NCBI GenBank assembly: GCA_900450595.1
Contig: UGGS01000001.1
Location: 1,240,001 to 1,304,000 of the forward strand
From: [Flavobacterium] thermophilum
GTDB taxonomy: Bacteria > Bacillota > Bacilli > Bacillales > Anoxybacillaceae
Reading direction: 5' to 3'
DNA length: 64,000 nt
Below the pieces are notes generated by a model. The model saw only the letters and a program-made list of their open reading frames with translations. It searched no databases and had not been told where the DNA came from. The position numbers and the translations under genes are program-made. This document shows positions 38,917 through 47,246 of this stretch, one piece after another; position 1 is the first letter of the stretch, and each line of letters begins with the position of its first letter.

Positions 38917-39092
38917 TACATCGTTTTCCCGGTTTTAGACAAGCATTTTTTCTCGGGTGTCGGTTTTCCGGGCACAATCGTGATGAGATGAGTCTCTGCC
39001 GGCGCTCCGAGGCGAAGCGGCACCCCGGTCGTCCCGTAGCCGTTACTCGTCAACACCGCCGTGCTGCCCTGCCATTTGAGCCCTCCCTCCTG
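38917..39092 (-). pseudogene. ypbG: C-terminal remnant of metallophosphoesterase ypbG
   Basis: In minus-strand frame directly after the TAG of the next gene, translation gives GGLKWQGSTAVLTSNGYG then TTGVPLRLGAPAETHLITI, the closing strands of YkuE/YpbG-type phosphoesterases, and ends about 15 residues later. The metal-binding N-terminal and central parts (some 200 residues) are missing. Position between mecB and ypbF is where B. subtilis has ypbG. Confidence 0.7.
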
Positions 39093-39485
39093 CTAAAGCC
39101 GATCATCTTTGGTCAACCGGCGGTCTCTCATCGTCATCATACCATAAAAAAAGGAAAAAACGAAAAAAAGCGCCGCCAGCGGCCAATGAAACTGAAACGC
39201 CCAATAAAAATGGCTGAGCGCCGCCATGCTCATCAACCATTCACCAACACGGAACCGCCGTCCGGACAGCAGACGCCCGCTCCCGATGATCGCCGTGCGG
39301 ATAAGCGCCCCATTGGCAGCAGCGCCAAGCAAAAAACAAGCGAACGCAAGCCATGTCCGCAACGGGGCAAACAGCAAATCGGTCAAAAACCGCTCCAGCG
39401 AGAACGGCCCAAGCGGCGGCAGCCAGCAAAAAAACAAATACGTGCACAAAACAGCGGCCATGGCGGTCATCGATAGACGGCCCAT
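39093..39485 (-). CDS. Unknown membrane protein
   Basis: 130 residues from the ATG at 39485, which follows GAGGAAACC. Three or four hydrophobic segments (about 7-25, 43-65, 88-112) and a basic tail FFYGMMTMRDRRLTKDDRL. I do not recognise a family. Its stop is in frame with the ypbG remnant, so it might be the surviving N-terminal membrane part of a decayed gene or an unrelated protein. Confidence 0.55.
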   Translation of the reverse strand: MGRLSMTAMAAVLCTYLFFCWLPPLGPFSLERFLTDLLFAPLRTWLAFACFLLGAAANGALIRTAIIGSGRLLSGRRFRVGEWLMSMAALSHFYWAFQFHWPLAALFFVFSFFYGMMTMRDRRLTKDDRL

Positions 39486-39591
39486 GGTTTCCTCCTTAGC
39501 CCGATCCTCATTATTCGTCATGGCAAACAGGCATGAACGACATGGCTCCATCATACATATAGACTGAACTTTGCCAAAAAAGGGGGGTTTT

Positions 39592-39855
39592 ATGTTTACG
39601 ACGCGCAAACAATATGAGCCGTACATCAGCCCGTTTGACCCGTGCCCGCCGATCCGCGTCAAAACGTACGTCACCGCGCCCAACTTGTATGTCGGCTTCC
39701 AACCGCCGAATTTGCCGCAGTTTCCGCTGCGCGAGGCGTTGATGAAAGGAACGCTCTGGCAAGTGTTTTACGATCCTTACTACAGCCCTTACGAAACGAA
39801 GGGAAAAGGTGATCAAAGCACAGCTGGATGGGCCCCCATTCAGCTGTTTTCATAA
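39592..39855 (+). CDS. cotJA: Spore coat associated protein CotJA
   Basis: 87 residues, beginning MFTTRKQYEPYISPFDPCPP and containing TAPNLYVGFQPPNLPQF and LWQVFYDPYYSPYE, typical of CotJA. AGGGGGG precedes the ATG at 39592. In other Bacillaceae cotJA is followed by cotJB and cotJC; here neither follows. Its 3' end overlaps the ypbF 3' end by 16 bp and contains a terminator hairpin, so the last ~15 residues may be poorly conserved. Confidence 0.82.
   Translation: MFTTRKQYEPYISPFDPCPPIRVKTYVTAPNLYVGFQPPNLPQFPLREALMKGTLWQVFYDPYYSPYETKGKGDQSTAGWAPIQLFS
39820..39847. terminator. Hairpin at the cotJA/ypbF convergent ends
   Basis: ACAGCTGGATGG pairs with CCATTCAGCTGT around GCCC; followed by TTTC on the plus strand. 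It lies inside both coding ends and could end cotJA transcription. Confidence 0.6.
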
Positions 39856-40286
39856 TATAGGTTGATGTCGTACTCCCGCTTCAGCCATTCAAACAGCCGG
39901 TGACGCCCATTCCATTGTTCTTCATTTTTCCATAAATCGATGCTTTTCTGGATAATTTCGCAACGGAGGGCATGAAAGTCGTCTTCCGCCTTTTCACTTT
40001 TTCCTTTATAATAAACAGCCAGCCAATACACCGTACATAACAGGAGCAAGATGAAAATGTGGGCCGGGGCGGCAAAAAACCAGGCGAATCGTTCGCTCCA
40101 CGCCGTGATCGCTGCAGCGTTGGCAATGATATAAAGAAGGAACGCGGCCAAGCCGGCCAACGCGGCCGCCTGCAAAAGCGTCGACCGCTTTTCAAGCCGC
40201 TCCCATTTTTTCTTTTTTTCAATGACGGCAAGCAACATTTCTTTTGTCACTTCATCGAGGGAAAATTCATCCGGAAACCGGGTCAT
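39840..40286 (-). CDS. ypbF: YpbF family membrane protein (DUF2663)
   Basis: 148 residues with two central hydrophobic segments (about 42-60 and 73-92) between a charged N-terminus (EKKKKWERLEKR) and a C-terminal cytosolic domain (KAEDDFHALRCEIIQKSID). Family assignment from pattern and synteny (ypbD-ypbE-ypbF order). Role unknown. Confidence 0.78.
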   Translation of the reverse strand: MTRFPDEFSLDEVTKEMLLAVIEKKKKWERLEKRSTLLQAAALAGLAAFLLYIIANAAAITAWSERFAWFFAAPAHIFILLLLCTVYWLAVYYKGKSEKAEDDFHALRCEIIQKSIDLWKNEEQWNGRHRLFEWLKREYDINLYYENS

Positions 40287-40374
40287 GGCGCTCTCCCCCT
40301 TGTCCGTATTCTATTGTCCATCATATGCGGGCAACAGACAGATTAGAACAAAGGGGAACGGCGGGCGCAACCGC

Positions 40375-40881
40375 TTATTCCGTCTGAGCGGGGAACGGAA
40401 TGCGCAGCGTTTGCCCCGGCTCGAGCCGGCTCGTTGACAAGCCGTTTTCTTTTTTGATGATCTCCATGGCGGCAGGCGTGCCGTAATATTTCATCGCAAT
40501 GCTATAGAGCGTTTCGTTCGCCGCCACCACATGGGTGATGGTCTGCGCGTCGGATTCGCTTTTTGCCCCGTCACCCGCGGCGCGCTTCGGCTCTGATGTT
40601 TGTTCCGCCTTCGCGCCATCTTCTTGAATAATGCGCACCGTCTCCCGGCTGCCGCTTTCTTCATGGCGGACGACTGTGACCGTTCCAGGCTTTGACTGGG
40701 CATAGTAAACAGCCGTCACCGCAGCCGGCAGCGTTAAAAACAAAAACGCGAGCAAACGGACGGGAATGTATTTTCGTTTTTGCTCCTCTTTTTGCCGCCG
40801 CCGTTTTAGGCGCGATGGCGGCGCCCCCGCGCTTGACGCCGGGCGTTTTTTCCGCGCCAGGCGCCCCGATGCCTCTTCCAT
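40375..40881 (-). CDS. ypbE: LysM-domain membrane protein YpbE
   Basis: 168 residues: highly basic cytosolic N-terminus (RKKRPASS, SRLKRRRQKEEQKRK), one membrane segment (about 43-60), a linker, and a C-terminal LysM domain (THVVAANETLYSIAMKYYG to LEPGQTLRIP), so the LysM domain should face the cell wall. AAGGGAGTG precedes the ATG at 40881. Confidence 0.85.
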   Translation of the reverse strand: MEEASGRLARKKRPASSAGAPPSRLKRRRQKEEQKRKYIPVRLLAFLFLTLPAAVTAVYYAQSKPGTVTVVRHEESGSRETVRIIQEDGAKAEQTSEPKRAAGDGAKSESDAQTITHVVAANETLYSIAMKYYGTPAAMEIIKKENGLSTSRLEPGQTLRIPFPAQTE

Positions 40882-40885
40882 CGCT

Positions 40886-41473
40886 TCACTCCCTTTCTTC
40901 CTCTGCCCCCCGTTTGAACCGAACATGTAAGGCAAGCACAAAATCGATCAAAAAGTGAGCGGTGATGGCGGCCCATAAGCTGTCAGTCTGCTCGTAAAGG
41001 ACGCCGAGAAAGAGACTGAGCAACACGACGACCATAAACAAAAACCATTTTTCCAAATACCGGACGTGCAGCACGGCAAAAATGGCGCTTGCCGCCCAGA
41101 GCCCCCAATGCGTCTGCACAATGCCGCGAAACAGCCATTCTTCCGTCACCGCAATGAGCGCACATAAAAAAAAGAGATGCGGAATCGAGCGGCCGCGGAA
41201 TATTTTTTCATTGACGCCGCCGTCATCATACCAATCGTCCGGCAAATAGCGCATCGCCAAAAACTCGGCAGCGAGCACGAACGCCGCCCCGCCGGCTCCG
41301 TACACGAGCACATCGCGCAGCTCAAACTGCCAAAGCCGACGCCACTCCTCCCGAGCAAATAAAAACAGCGAGCTGCCGCCGGCCAAAAGCAGCAGCAACC
41401 CTTGCGTGATATAAAGATGGATGAGCACTTCGCGGTCTGTCATCTGTTTGATTTGTTCACTTTGCCGCCTCAT
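40886..41473 (-). CDS. ypbD: CPBP-type intramembrane metalloprotease YpbD
   Basis: 195 residues, about six membrane segments. The CPBP/CAAX motifs are TEEWLFRGIVQ (glutamate pair and arginine, near 112), FAVLHVRYL (histidine near 135) and ITAHFLIDFVLAL (near 170). The start overlaps recS by 17 bp with GGGAGG upstream. Substrate unknown. Confidence 0.88.
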   Translation of the reverse strand: MRRQSEQIKQMTDREVLIHLYITQGLLLLLAGGSSLFLFAREEWRRLWQFELRDVLVYGAGGAAFVLAAEFLAMRYLPDDWYDDGGVNEKIFRGRSIPHLFFLCALIAVTEEWLFRGIVQTHWGLWAASAIFAVLHVRYLEKWFLFMVVVLLSLFLGVLYEQTDSLWAAITAHFLIDFVLALHVRFKRGAEEERE

Positions 41474-42980
41474 CGCGCCGCCTCCCGCCAAAAAACATAT
41501 GCCATAGCTCCTCGCGCCAAGGCCGGACGGGCGCCGGCTCGGGACGGCGGCCGTCCGCCATGAAACAGTCCGTCTCCAGGCCGCAGTTGTCGCAGCAAGC
41601 ATCCGGTTTGTCCGATAGCTCCTCCCCGAACGCGCGGACAATCGCCGCGCGCCGGCATGAAGAGGCGTGCACCCATTCCTCCATTTCGCGCAATTTTTTT
41701 CGCTTCCAACGCCGCCGCGCCTCGATGGCAGCGGCCATCCGTTCATACAGCCGCTCCTTCGCCGCGGCCGTCAGCTGTTCGGGCGCCGCTGTTTGTCCCC
41801 ATTCTAAAAAGTACGCCAACAGCCGTTTTTGTATGTCCGTAAATCCGCCGACATCAACCATAGCGCGCCATCCACCGCCGACGGCGTCTTCCGGCAGCCG
41901 CCGGCACCACTCGCGGAGCGCAGCCGAGTCGGGAAGCTCCGCTTCGGCGACCGCCTGGGCGATCGCCCGGTCGCCGTCCGCGTAAAACAATACCGCAAGG
42001 CTTGGCGCCCCATCACGCCCGGCGCGCCCGATTTCCTGCACATACGCCTCAAGCTGGGCCGGCATATGAAAGTGAAGCACAAAACGGACGTTTCCTTTGT
42101 CCACCCCCATGCCGAACGCGCTTGTGCAACAAACGATGTCGAGCTCGTCATATAAAAACTGCTGCTGCACAAGCAGCCGTTGTTCCCCATCCATGCCGGC
42201 GTGGTAATAGGCGACCCGACCCGCCCCGTTTTGCGCCAGCCGGCGCGCCATTTCTTCAGCCCACTGCCGGCTTGAAAAGTACACGATCCCCGGTCCTCGG
42301 AGCCGTTTCGCGCATTCGGCCAAGCGCGCAGCTTTGTCCTCAACCGATAAGCAATGTTCCACCGCCAAGGCGATGTTCGGGCGGTCGACGGAATAAATAT
42401 GGCGGCGCGTCCGCTCCATCCCGAGCGTGCGGATGATGTCCTCCTGCACTTCCGGCGTAGCCGTCGCCGTCAGCGCCAGACACGGCGGCGAACCGAGCGC
42501 ATGGCGGACCGCTCCGAGCTTCAAAAAGTCCGGGCGAAAATCATAACCCCACTGTGAAATGCAATGCGCCTCATCGACGACAAACAACGAAACACGCGCG
42601 CGCCGGAGCGCCGCCAAAAACGTTTCAGATTGCAGCATTTCCGGTGAGGCATAAATAAAGCGAAAATCTGGAAGCGAGGCGAGGGCTTGCCATTTTTCTT
42701 CCGCATCGAGCAAACTATGGAACGCGACAACGCGCTTTTCACCGCGCCGGCGCAGCTGCTCGACTTGATCTTCCATTAAGGAGACGAGCGGCGAGACAAT
42801 GAGCACGCTCCCCGGGAGGAAATACGCCGGCAGCTGATAGCAAAGCGATTTGCCGCTTCCAGTCGGCAGCATCGCCAGCACATCGCGCCCGCTGAGCACG
42901 TCTTCGATCACATCGCGCTGTCCGGGCCGAAACGACGCGTGCCCGAACCGCTCATGCAATGTTTTCGTTAATTCATCCAA
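41457..42980 (-). CDS. recS: RecQ-family DNA helicase (RecS/YpbC)
   Basis: 507 residues. Helicase motifs: Q-motif region FRPGQRDVIEDVLSG, Walker A TGSGKSLCYQLPA, VVDEAHCISQWGYDFRPDF, ALTATATP, FGMGVDKGNVRFVLHF and GRAGRDG. The zinc-binding cysteines are in SSCRRAA and CCDNCGLETDC. It ends after the zinc domain with no HRDC domain, as in the short Bacillus RecS. Overlaps ypbB by 13 bp. Confidence 0.92.
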   Translation of the reverse strand: MDELTKTLHERFGHASFRPGQRDVIEDVLSGRDVLAMLPTGSGKSLCYQLPAYFLPGSVLIVSPLVSLMEDQVEQLRRRGEKRVVAFHSLLDAEEKWQALASLPDFRFIYASPEMLQSETFLAALRRARVSLFVVDEAHCISQWGYDFRPDFLKLGAVRHALGSPPCLALTATATPEVQEDIIRTLGMERTRRHIYSVDRPNIALAVEHCLSVEDKAARLAECAKRLRGPGIVYFSSRQWAEEMARRLAQNGAGRVAYYHAGMDGEQRLLVQQQFLYDELDIVCCTSAFGMGVDKGNVRFVLHFHMPAQLEAYVQEIGRAGRDGAPSLAVLFYADGDRAIAQAVAEAELPDSAALREWCRRLPEDAVGGGWRAMVDVGGFTDIQKRLLAYFLEWGQTAAPEQLTAAAKERLYERMAAAIEARRRWKRKKLREMEEWVHASSCRRAAIVRAFGEELSDKPDACCDNCGLETDCFMADGRRPEPAPVRPWREELWHMFFGGRRRDEAAK

Positions 42981-44014
42981 CGTCCCACTTCCTTTGCCAA
43001 CACGAGCCGAATTTCAAAATAACTCGCTATTCCGCCAAGCGCCTCGCGAATACGCTTCAGCTTGCGCGTCCCGAGCGCCCGCGCCGCGGCCTGGATCGCC
43101 GCCGCCCTTTCAGCGGCGACAAACGGGTCGATCGAAAAATCGGGCACATTGGCGGCCAACTCGACGACATGATCCTCGATTGTACTTTTTTTCAAGCGCC
43201 GAAGGGCGGCGATTTCGTCGATCGTCTTTCCTTTTTGCAGCCATTCGTACGTTTTTTGCGCCGATTGTGTCAGCTGCACCGGCGCCAGCCCGGCCATCAG
43301 CTCGGCCATCACCGGGGCGCGCCCGGCTTCGGCTTCAGCCATCATATAATGAAGCGCGTTGCGAAACTGAAACTGCACATACAGCACATCCTTTTGCAGC
43401 CAAGCGGCAATTTGCTCCGCCGTCCAGCCGATGCGGCGGGCGCTTGTCAGCCGGAGCGCAAACACCGTCGCCGCTTCTTCAGAAACAGCCGCAAGCAGCC
43501 GGATGAGCTCGTCATAAAGCGCCCGCGCCAACGTTTGGCGCGATCCCTTGCCCAGCAAATACTGCTTCACCCATAACAGCGTCCGCTCGTCGCGGCAAAT
43601 GGGGATAAAACGCTGTCCATGGGAGAGGTTGGACAGCGTCTGCCCAATGAGCGACAGCCGCTGCCAAAAAAGCGGCTCGACCTCATGGTAGCGCCAGCCG
43701 TTCACATAGCGGGGGAACGATGCCGCCTGTTCATCGAGCCAATGCCGCCCTTTTTCCGTCAATATATATGTCCGGTCATGGACGGGCGCGGCCCGCTGCT
43801 TCCGAACGAGCACGAGGGCCGCCTCCTCCAATCGGTCCATCGTCACGTCTTTCCATGTGCCGAAAAACGGCGCAAGTTGAAACCATTTGCAGTCTTGCAG
43901 CGTCTGGGCTGATTTTTTTCCAGACAACAAATGGTACACCGCCGCCAGCGTCCGTTCACCGTTTAGGCGGCGCAAGCAGTGGGCAAGCAAAAACGAGGCG
44001 TAACCGTGCCGCAT
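42968..44014 (-). CDS. ypbB: Helix-turn-helix protein YpbB
   Basis: 348 residues. The C-terminal third holds an HTH_40-like (helicase-associated winged-helix) segment: TYEWLQKGKTIDEIAALRR followed by KKSTIEDHVVELA. This type of module is often fused to RecQ helicases; here it is a separate gene overlapping recS by 13 bp, which suggests it serves the helicase (inference). GGGAGGAATC precedes the ATG. Confidence 0.82.
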   Translation of the reverse strand: MRHGYASFLLAHCLRRLNGERTLAAVYHLLSGKKSAQTLQDCKWFQLAPFFGTWKDVTMDRLEEAALVLVRKQRAAPVHDRTYILTEKGRHWLDEQAASFPRYVNGWRYHEVEPLFWQRLSLIGQTLSNLSHGQRFIPICRDERTLLWVKQYLLGKGSRQTLARALYDELIRLLAAVSEEAATVFALRLTSARRIGWTAEQIAAWLQKDVLYVQFQFRNALHYMMAEAEAGRAPVMAELMAGLAPVQLTQSAQKTYEWLQKGKTIDEIAALRRLKKSTIEDHVVELAANVPDFSIDPFVAAERAAAIQAAARALGTRKLKRIREALGGIASYFEIRLVLAKEVGRWMN

Positions 44015-44138
44015 CTTTGATTCCTCCCCGCCTCTATTGTAACAAAAATCGCACAAGCCGTTTGCAATGAAAAAACGATTTTGGAACAAAAATAAACAAG
44101 AGGCATATGTGTAAAAATACAGGAGAGCAATTTTTTAG

Positions 44139-44167
44139 TTGAAAAGCGGGGCGAACGGTCTTATTAT
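44139..44167 (+). promoter_or_regulatory. Predicted sigma-A promoter of the ferredoxin gene
   Basis: TTGAAA (44139-44144), 17 bp, TATTAT (44162-44167), about 80 bp before the start codon. Confidence 0.7.
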
Positions 44168-44227
44168 AAAAGTGAAAAGTTCATTTCCGAGCAGGCAACA
44201 CGGAGATGACCCGTCCGTTTCCAATAA

Positions 44228-44497
<270 letters not shown>

Positions 44498-44503
44498 CAT
44501 TCC

Positions 44504-44528
44504 CCCTCTTGCCTTGCCGGCAAGAGGG
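44504..44528 (+). terminator. Terminator of the ferredoxin gene
   Basis: CCCTCTTGCC/GGCAAGAGGG 10-bp stem followed by TTTTTTG. Confidence 0.92.
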
Positions 44529-44593
44529 TTTTTTGATGCAAGCGTGAAATCACAAGTGGCGCATCTTGAACGAACGTGCTACAATAAGATTGG

Positions 44594-44623
44594 CTTGTCC
44601 GCCGCGCCTGCTGGGTGGACAAG
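44594..44623 (+). promoter_or_regulatory. Hairpin in the ppa leader
   Basis: CTTGTCC (44594-44600) pairs with GGACAAG (44617-44623), then TTTTC, 38 bases before the ppa start. TACAAT at 44578-44583 would be a plausible -10 box just upstream. Possibly an attenuator; possibly only mRNA-stabilising. Confidence 0.4.
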
Positions 44624-44661
44624 TTTTCATGTATACATAACCAACAAAGGAGGAACGGGTT

Positions 44662-45165
44662 ATGGCATTCGAAAATAAAATTGTCGAAGCGTTTATCGAA
44701 ATTCCAACTGGGAGCCAAAACAAATACGAATTCGACAAAGAACGGGGCATTTTCAAGCTCGACCGCGTCTTATATTCACCGATGTTTTATCCGGCTGAAT
44801 ACGGCTATTTGCAAAATACGTTGGCGCTGGATGGCGACCCGCTCGACATTTTGGTCATCACGACAAACCCGACGTTCCCGGGCTGCGTCATCGACACGCG
44901 CGTCATCGGCTATTTGAACATGGTCGACAGCGGCGAAGAAGATGCGAAATTGATCGGCGTTCCGGTCGAAGATCCGCGCTTTGACGAAGTGAGATCGATT
45001 GAAGACCTCCCGCAGCACAAACTGAAAGAAATCGCCCACTTCTTTGAACGCTACAAAGACTTGCAAGGGAAACGGACGGAAATCGGCACATGGGAGGGGC
45101 CGGAAGCAGCCGCCAAATTGATCGACGAATGCATCGCCCGCTACAACGAACAAAACAAAAAATAA
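44662..45165 (+). CDS. ppa: Inorganic pyrophosphatase, family I
   Basis: Hydrolyses pyrophosphate to drive biosynthesis. 167 residues. The family I signature with metal-binding aspartates is DGDPLDILV near residue 53; YPAEYGYLQNT lies near 38 and ERYKDLQGKR near 135. It is the soluble Mg-dependent type, unlike the family II Mn enzyme used by B. subtilis. AAAGGAGG precedes the ATG. Confidence 0.97.
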   Translation: MAFENKIVEAFIEIPTGSQNKYEFDKERGIFKLDRVLYSPMFYPAEYGYLQNTLALDGDPLDILVITTNPTFPGCVIDTRVIGYLNMVDSGEEDAKLIGVPVEDPRFDEVRSIEDLPQHKLKEIAHFFERYKDLQGKRTEIGTWEGPEAAAKLIDECIARYNEQNKK

Positions 45166-45217
45166 TCGCCTAAAACGTTGTACATCCAATGCGAACCTCA
45201 GCTATTTCCGAACAATC

Positions 45218-45243
45218 CCGCCTATATCTTTGGATATGGGCGG
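45218..45243 (+). terminator. Terminator of ppa
   Basis: CCGCCTATATC/GATATGGGCGG stem (one G-U pair) with TTTG loop followed by TTTTCTTTT. Confidence 0.88.
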
Positions 45244-45276
45244 TTTTCTTTTGGAAACACGAACATTCCCTAAAAC

Positions 45277-45344
45277 AGAAAGCGCTGTCATTGGTATGAC
45301 TTCTTCGCTTTCCATTGACAGAAAGCGCTTTGCTATGTTAAATT
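45277..45344 (+). promoter_or_regulatory. serA promoter with two CRE-like sites
   Basis: TTGACA (45315-45320) and TAAATT (45339-45344) form a sigma-A promoter with an 18-bp spacer. ACAGAAAGCGCT occurs at 45275-45286 and 45318-45329. AGAAAGCGCTGTCA (45277-45290) and AGAAAGCGCTTTGC (45320-45333) resemble the CcpA operator TGAAAGCGCTTTCA. The second overlaps the -35 box and spacer, a position suited to repression. Confidence 0.55.
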
Positions 45345-45386
45345 ATCAGAAATTTAACATCTTCGAAACAGAAAGGGGCACCTGCT

Positions 45387-46961
45387 GTGGTTCGCGTACT
45401 CGTTTCCGACGCCATTAGCGAAGAAGGCTTGGCGCCGCTCCGCACATCGGCGCACATCGACATCGTTCAAAAAAACGTGAGCGAAGCGGAGGACGAATTG
45501 CACACGTTTGACGCCTTGCTTGTGCGCAGCGCAACGAAAGTGACGGAAGAATTGTTGGCGAAAATGCCGAAGCTGAAAATTGTCGGCCGCGCCGGGGTCG
45601 GCGTCGACAACATTGACGTCGACGCCGCGACGAAACGCGGCATCGTCGTCATTAACGCGCCAAACGGCAATACGATTTCGGCCGCTGAGCATACCTTTGC
45701 CATGATGGCTGCGCTCGTCCGCCGCATCCCGCAAGCGCACATTTCTGTCAAATCGCGGGAATGGAACCGCTCGGCGTTTGTCGGCAACGAGCTGTTCGGC
45801 AAGAAATTGGGCATCATCGGCTTCGGCCGCATCGGATCAGAAGTAGCAAAGCGGGCACGGGCGTTCGGCATGACCGTGCACGTCTACGACCCGTTTTTGA
45901 CGAAAGAGCGGGCGGAGAAGCTCGGCGTCTCCATCCATTCACTTGATGAGGTGCTGGCAGTCGCCGACATCATCACCGTTCATACACCGCTGACGAAAGA
46001 AACAAGAGGCTTGCTCGGCACGGAAAATTTGGCGAAGACGAAAAAAGGGGTATACTTAATCAACTGTGCTCGCGGCGGCATTATTGATGAGCAGGCGCTC
46101 ATTCCGTTTTTGGAAAGCGGCCATGTCGCCGGTGTCGCTCTCGACGTCTTTGAACAGGAGCCCCCGGGCGACCACCCGCTGCTGGCGTTTGATAATGTCA
46201 TCGTTACGCCGCATTTAGGGGCGTCGACGGTTGAAGCGCAACTGAACGTCGCCACCCAAGTCGCGGAAGAGCTGCTCCACTTTTTTGAAGGGCAGCCGGT
46301 CACATCATCGATCAACTTGCCGGCGCTGTCGAAAGACGTCTATGAGAAAATTCAAGCATTCTATCATTTAGGCCGAAAGCTCGGTTTAATTGCTTCGCAG
46401 TTTATGAACATTCCGGTTCAAGAGCTGTCGGTCACCTACGCCGGCACGGTCGCCGATTTGGAAACGACGTACATCACTCGCAGCTTGCTTGCCGGCTTCC
46501 TGCGGCCGCGCGTCGCTTCCACCGTCAATGAGGTAAACGCCGCCATGGTCGCCAAAGAGCGCGGCATCACATACGGCGAAAAATTCTCTGATGAGACGCA
46601 CGGCTATGCAAACTGCATTTCGCTCACCGTCCATGGCGAGAACAAAACGTTTACGATCAAAGGAACGCATGTGCCGAACTACGGCGACCGCATCGTCCAT
46701 TTTGACGGCGTCACGATCGATTTCGCGCCGGAAGGCCATCTCCTTTACATTCAGCACCACGACCGCCCGGGGATGATCGGGAAAGTCGGGAACGTGCTCG
46801 GGGCGCATAACGTCAACATCGCCACCATGCAAGTCGGCCGCCAAGAAGCGGGCGGAAAAGCCATGATGATCCTATCGCTCGACAAACCAGTCGATGACGC
46901 GGTATTAAAAGCGCTGGCGCAAATTGACGATATTGAAACCGTCAAACGGCTCGAAGCGTAA
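45387..46961 (+). CDS. serA: D-3-phosphoglycerate dehydrogenase
   Basis: First step of serine synthesis. 524 residues, the long form: substrate/NAD domains with GRAGVGVDNIDVDAATKRG and GKKLGIIGFGRIGSEVAKRA (near 145), catalytic NCARGGIIDEQAL (near 230) and HLGASTVEAQ (near 280), an intervening domain, and a C-terminal ACT domain (RPGMIGKVGNVLGAHNVNIA near 460) that should bind serine. GTG start at 45387 behind AAAGGGG. Confidence 0.97.
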   Translation: MVRVLVSDAISEEGLAPLRTSAHIDIVQKNVSEAEDELHTFDALLVRSATKVTEELLAKMPKLKIVGRAGVGVDNIDVDAATKRGIVVINAPNGNTISAAEHTFAMMAALVRRIPQAHISVKSREWNRSAFVGNELFGKKLGIIGFGRIGSEVAKRARAFGMTVHVYDPFLTKERAEKLGVSIHSLDEVLAVADIITVHTPLTKETRGLLGTENLAKTKKGVYLINCARGGIIDEQALIPFLESGHVAGVALDVFEQEPPGDHPLLAFDNVIVTPHLGASTVEAQLNVATQVAEELLHFFEGQPVTSSINLPALSKDVYEKIQAFYHLGRKLGLIASQFMNIPVQELSVTYAGTVADLETTYITRSLLAGFLRPRVASTVNEVNAAMVAKERGITYGEKFSDETHGYANCISLTVHGENKTFTIKGTHVPNYGDRIVHFDGVTIDFAPEGHLLYIQHHDRPGMIGKVGNVLGAHNVNIATMQVGRQEAGGKAMMILSLDKPVDDAVLKALAQIDDIETVKRLEA

Positions 46962-46975
46962 CGAAAACAAAAAAA

Positions 46976-47001
46976 GCAGGGTTCCCAAACGGGAAGCCTG
47001 C
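46976..47001 (+). terminator. Terminator of serA
   Basis: GCAGG-TTCCC/GGGAA-CCTGC stem followed by TTTTTT; a run of As on the other side makes it potentially bidirectional. Confidence 0.9.
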
Positions 47002-47246
47002 TTTTTTCATCGTTGGCGGCGCAGCGCCTTGCAACAGGCGCCCATGGCTGCCTTCTGTGCATGGCGGCCTGCTTCCGCCGTCCATTCTGCTTCTCATATT
47101 TCGCAACCTTTGCATAATATACAAAAAAACACCCCGGATATTCGCATCAAAATAATTTTTATACAAAAATTGTAAAATAACTAATTTTTATTCGGTCAAA
47201 TCGGGCTTATTTCGAATTTTTATTCAAGGCGCGAAATGTGAGCTGC

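Noticed and set aside
45170..45386. T-box upstream of serA
   Set aside because: No T-box sequence; the hairpin at 45218-45243 is the ppa terminator and precedes the serA promoter.
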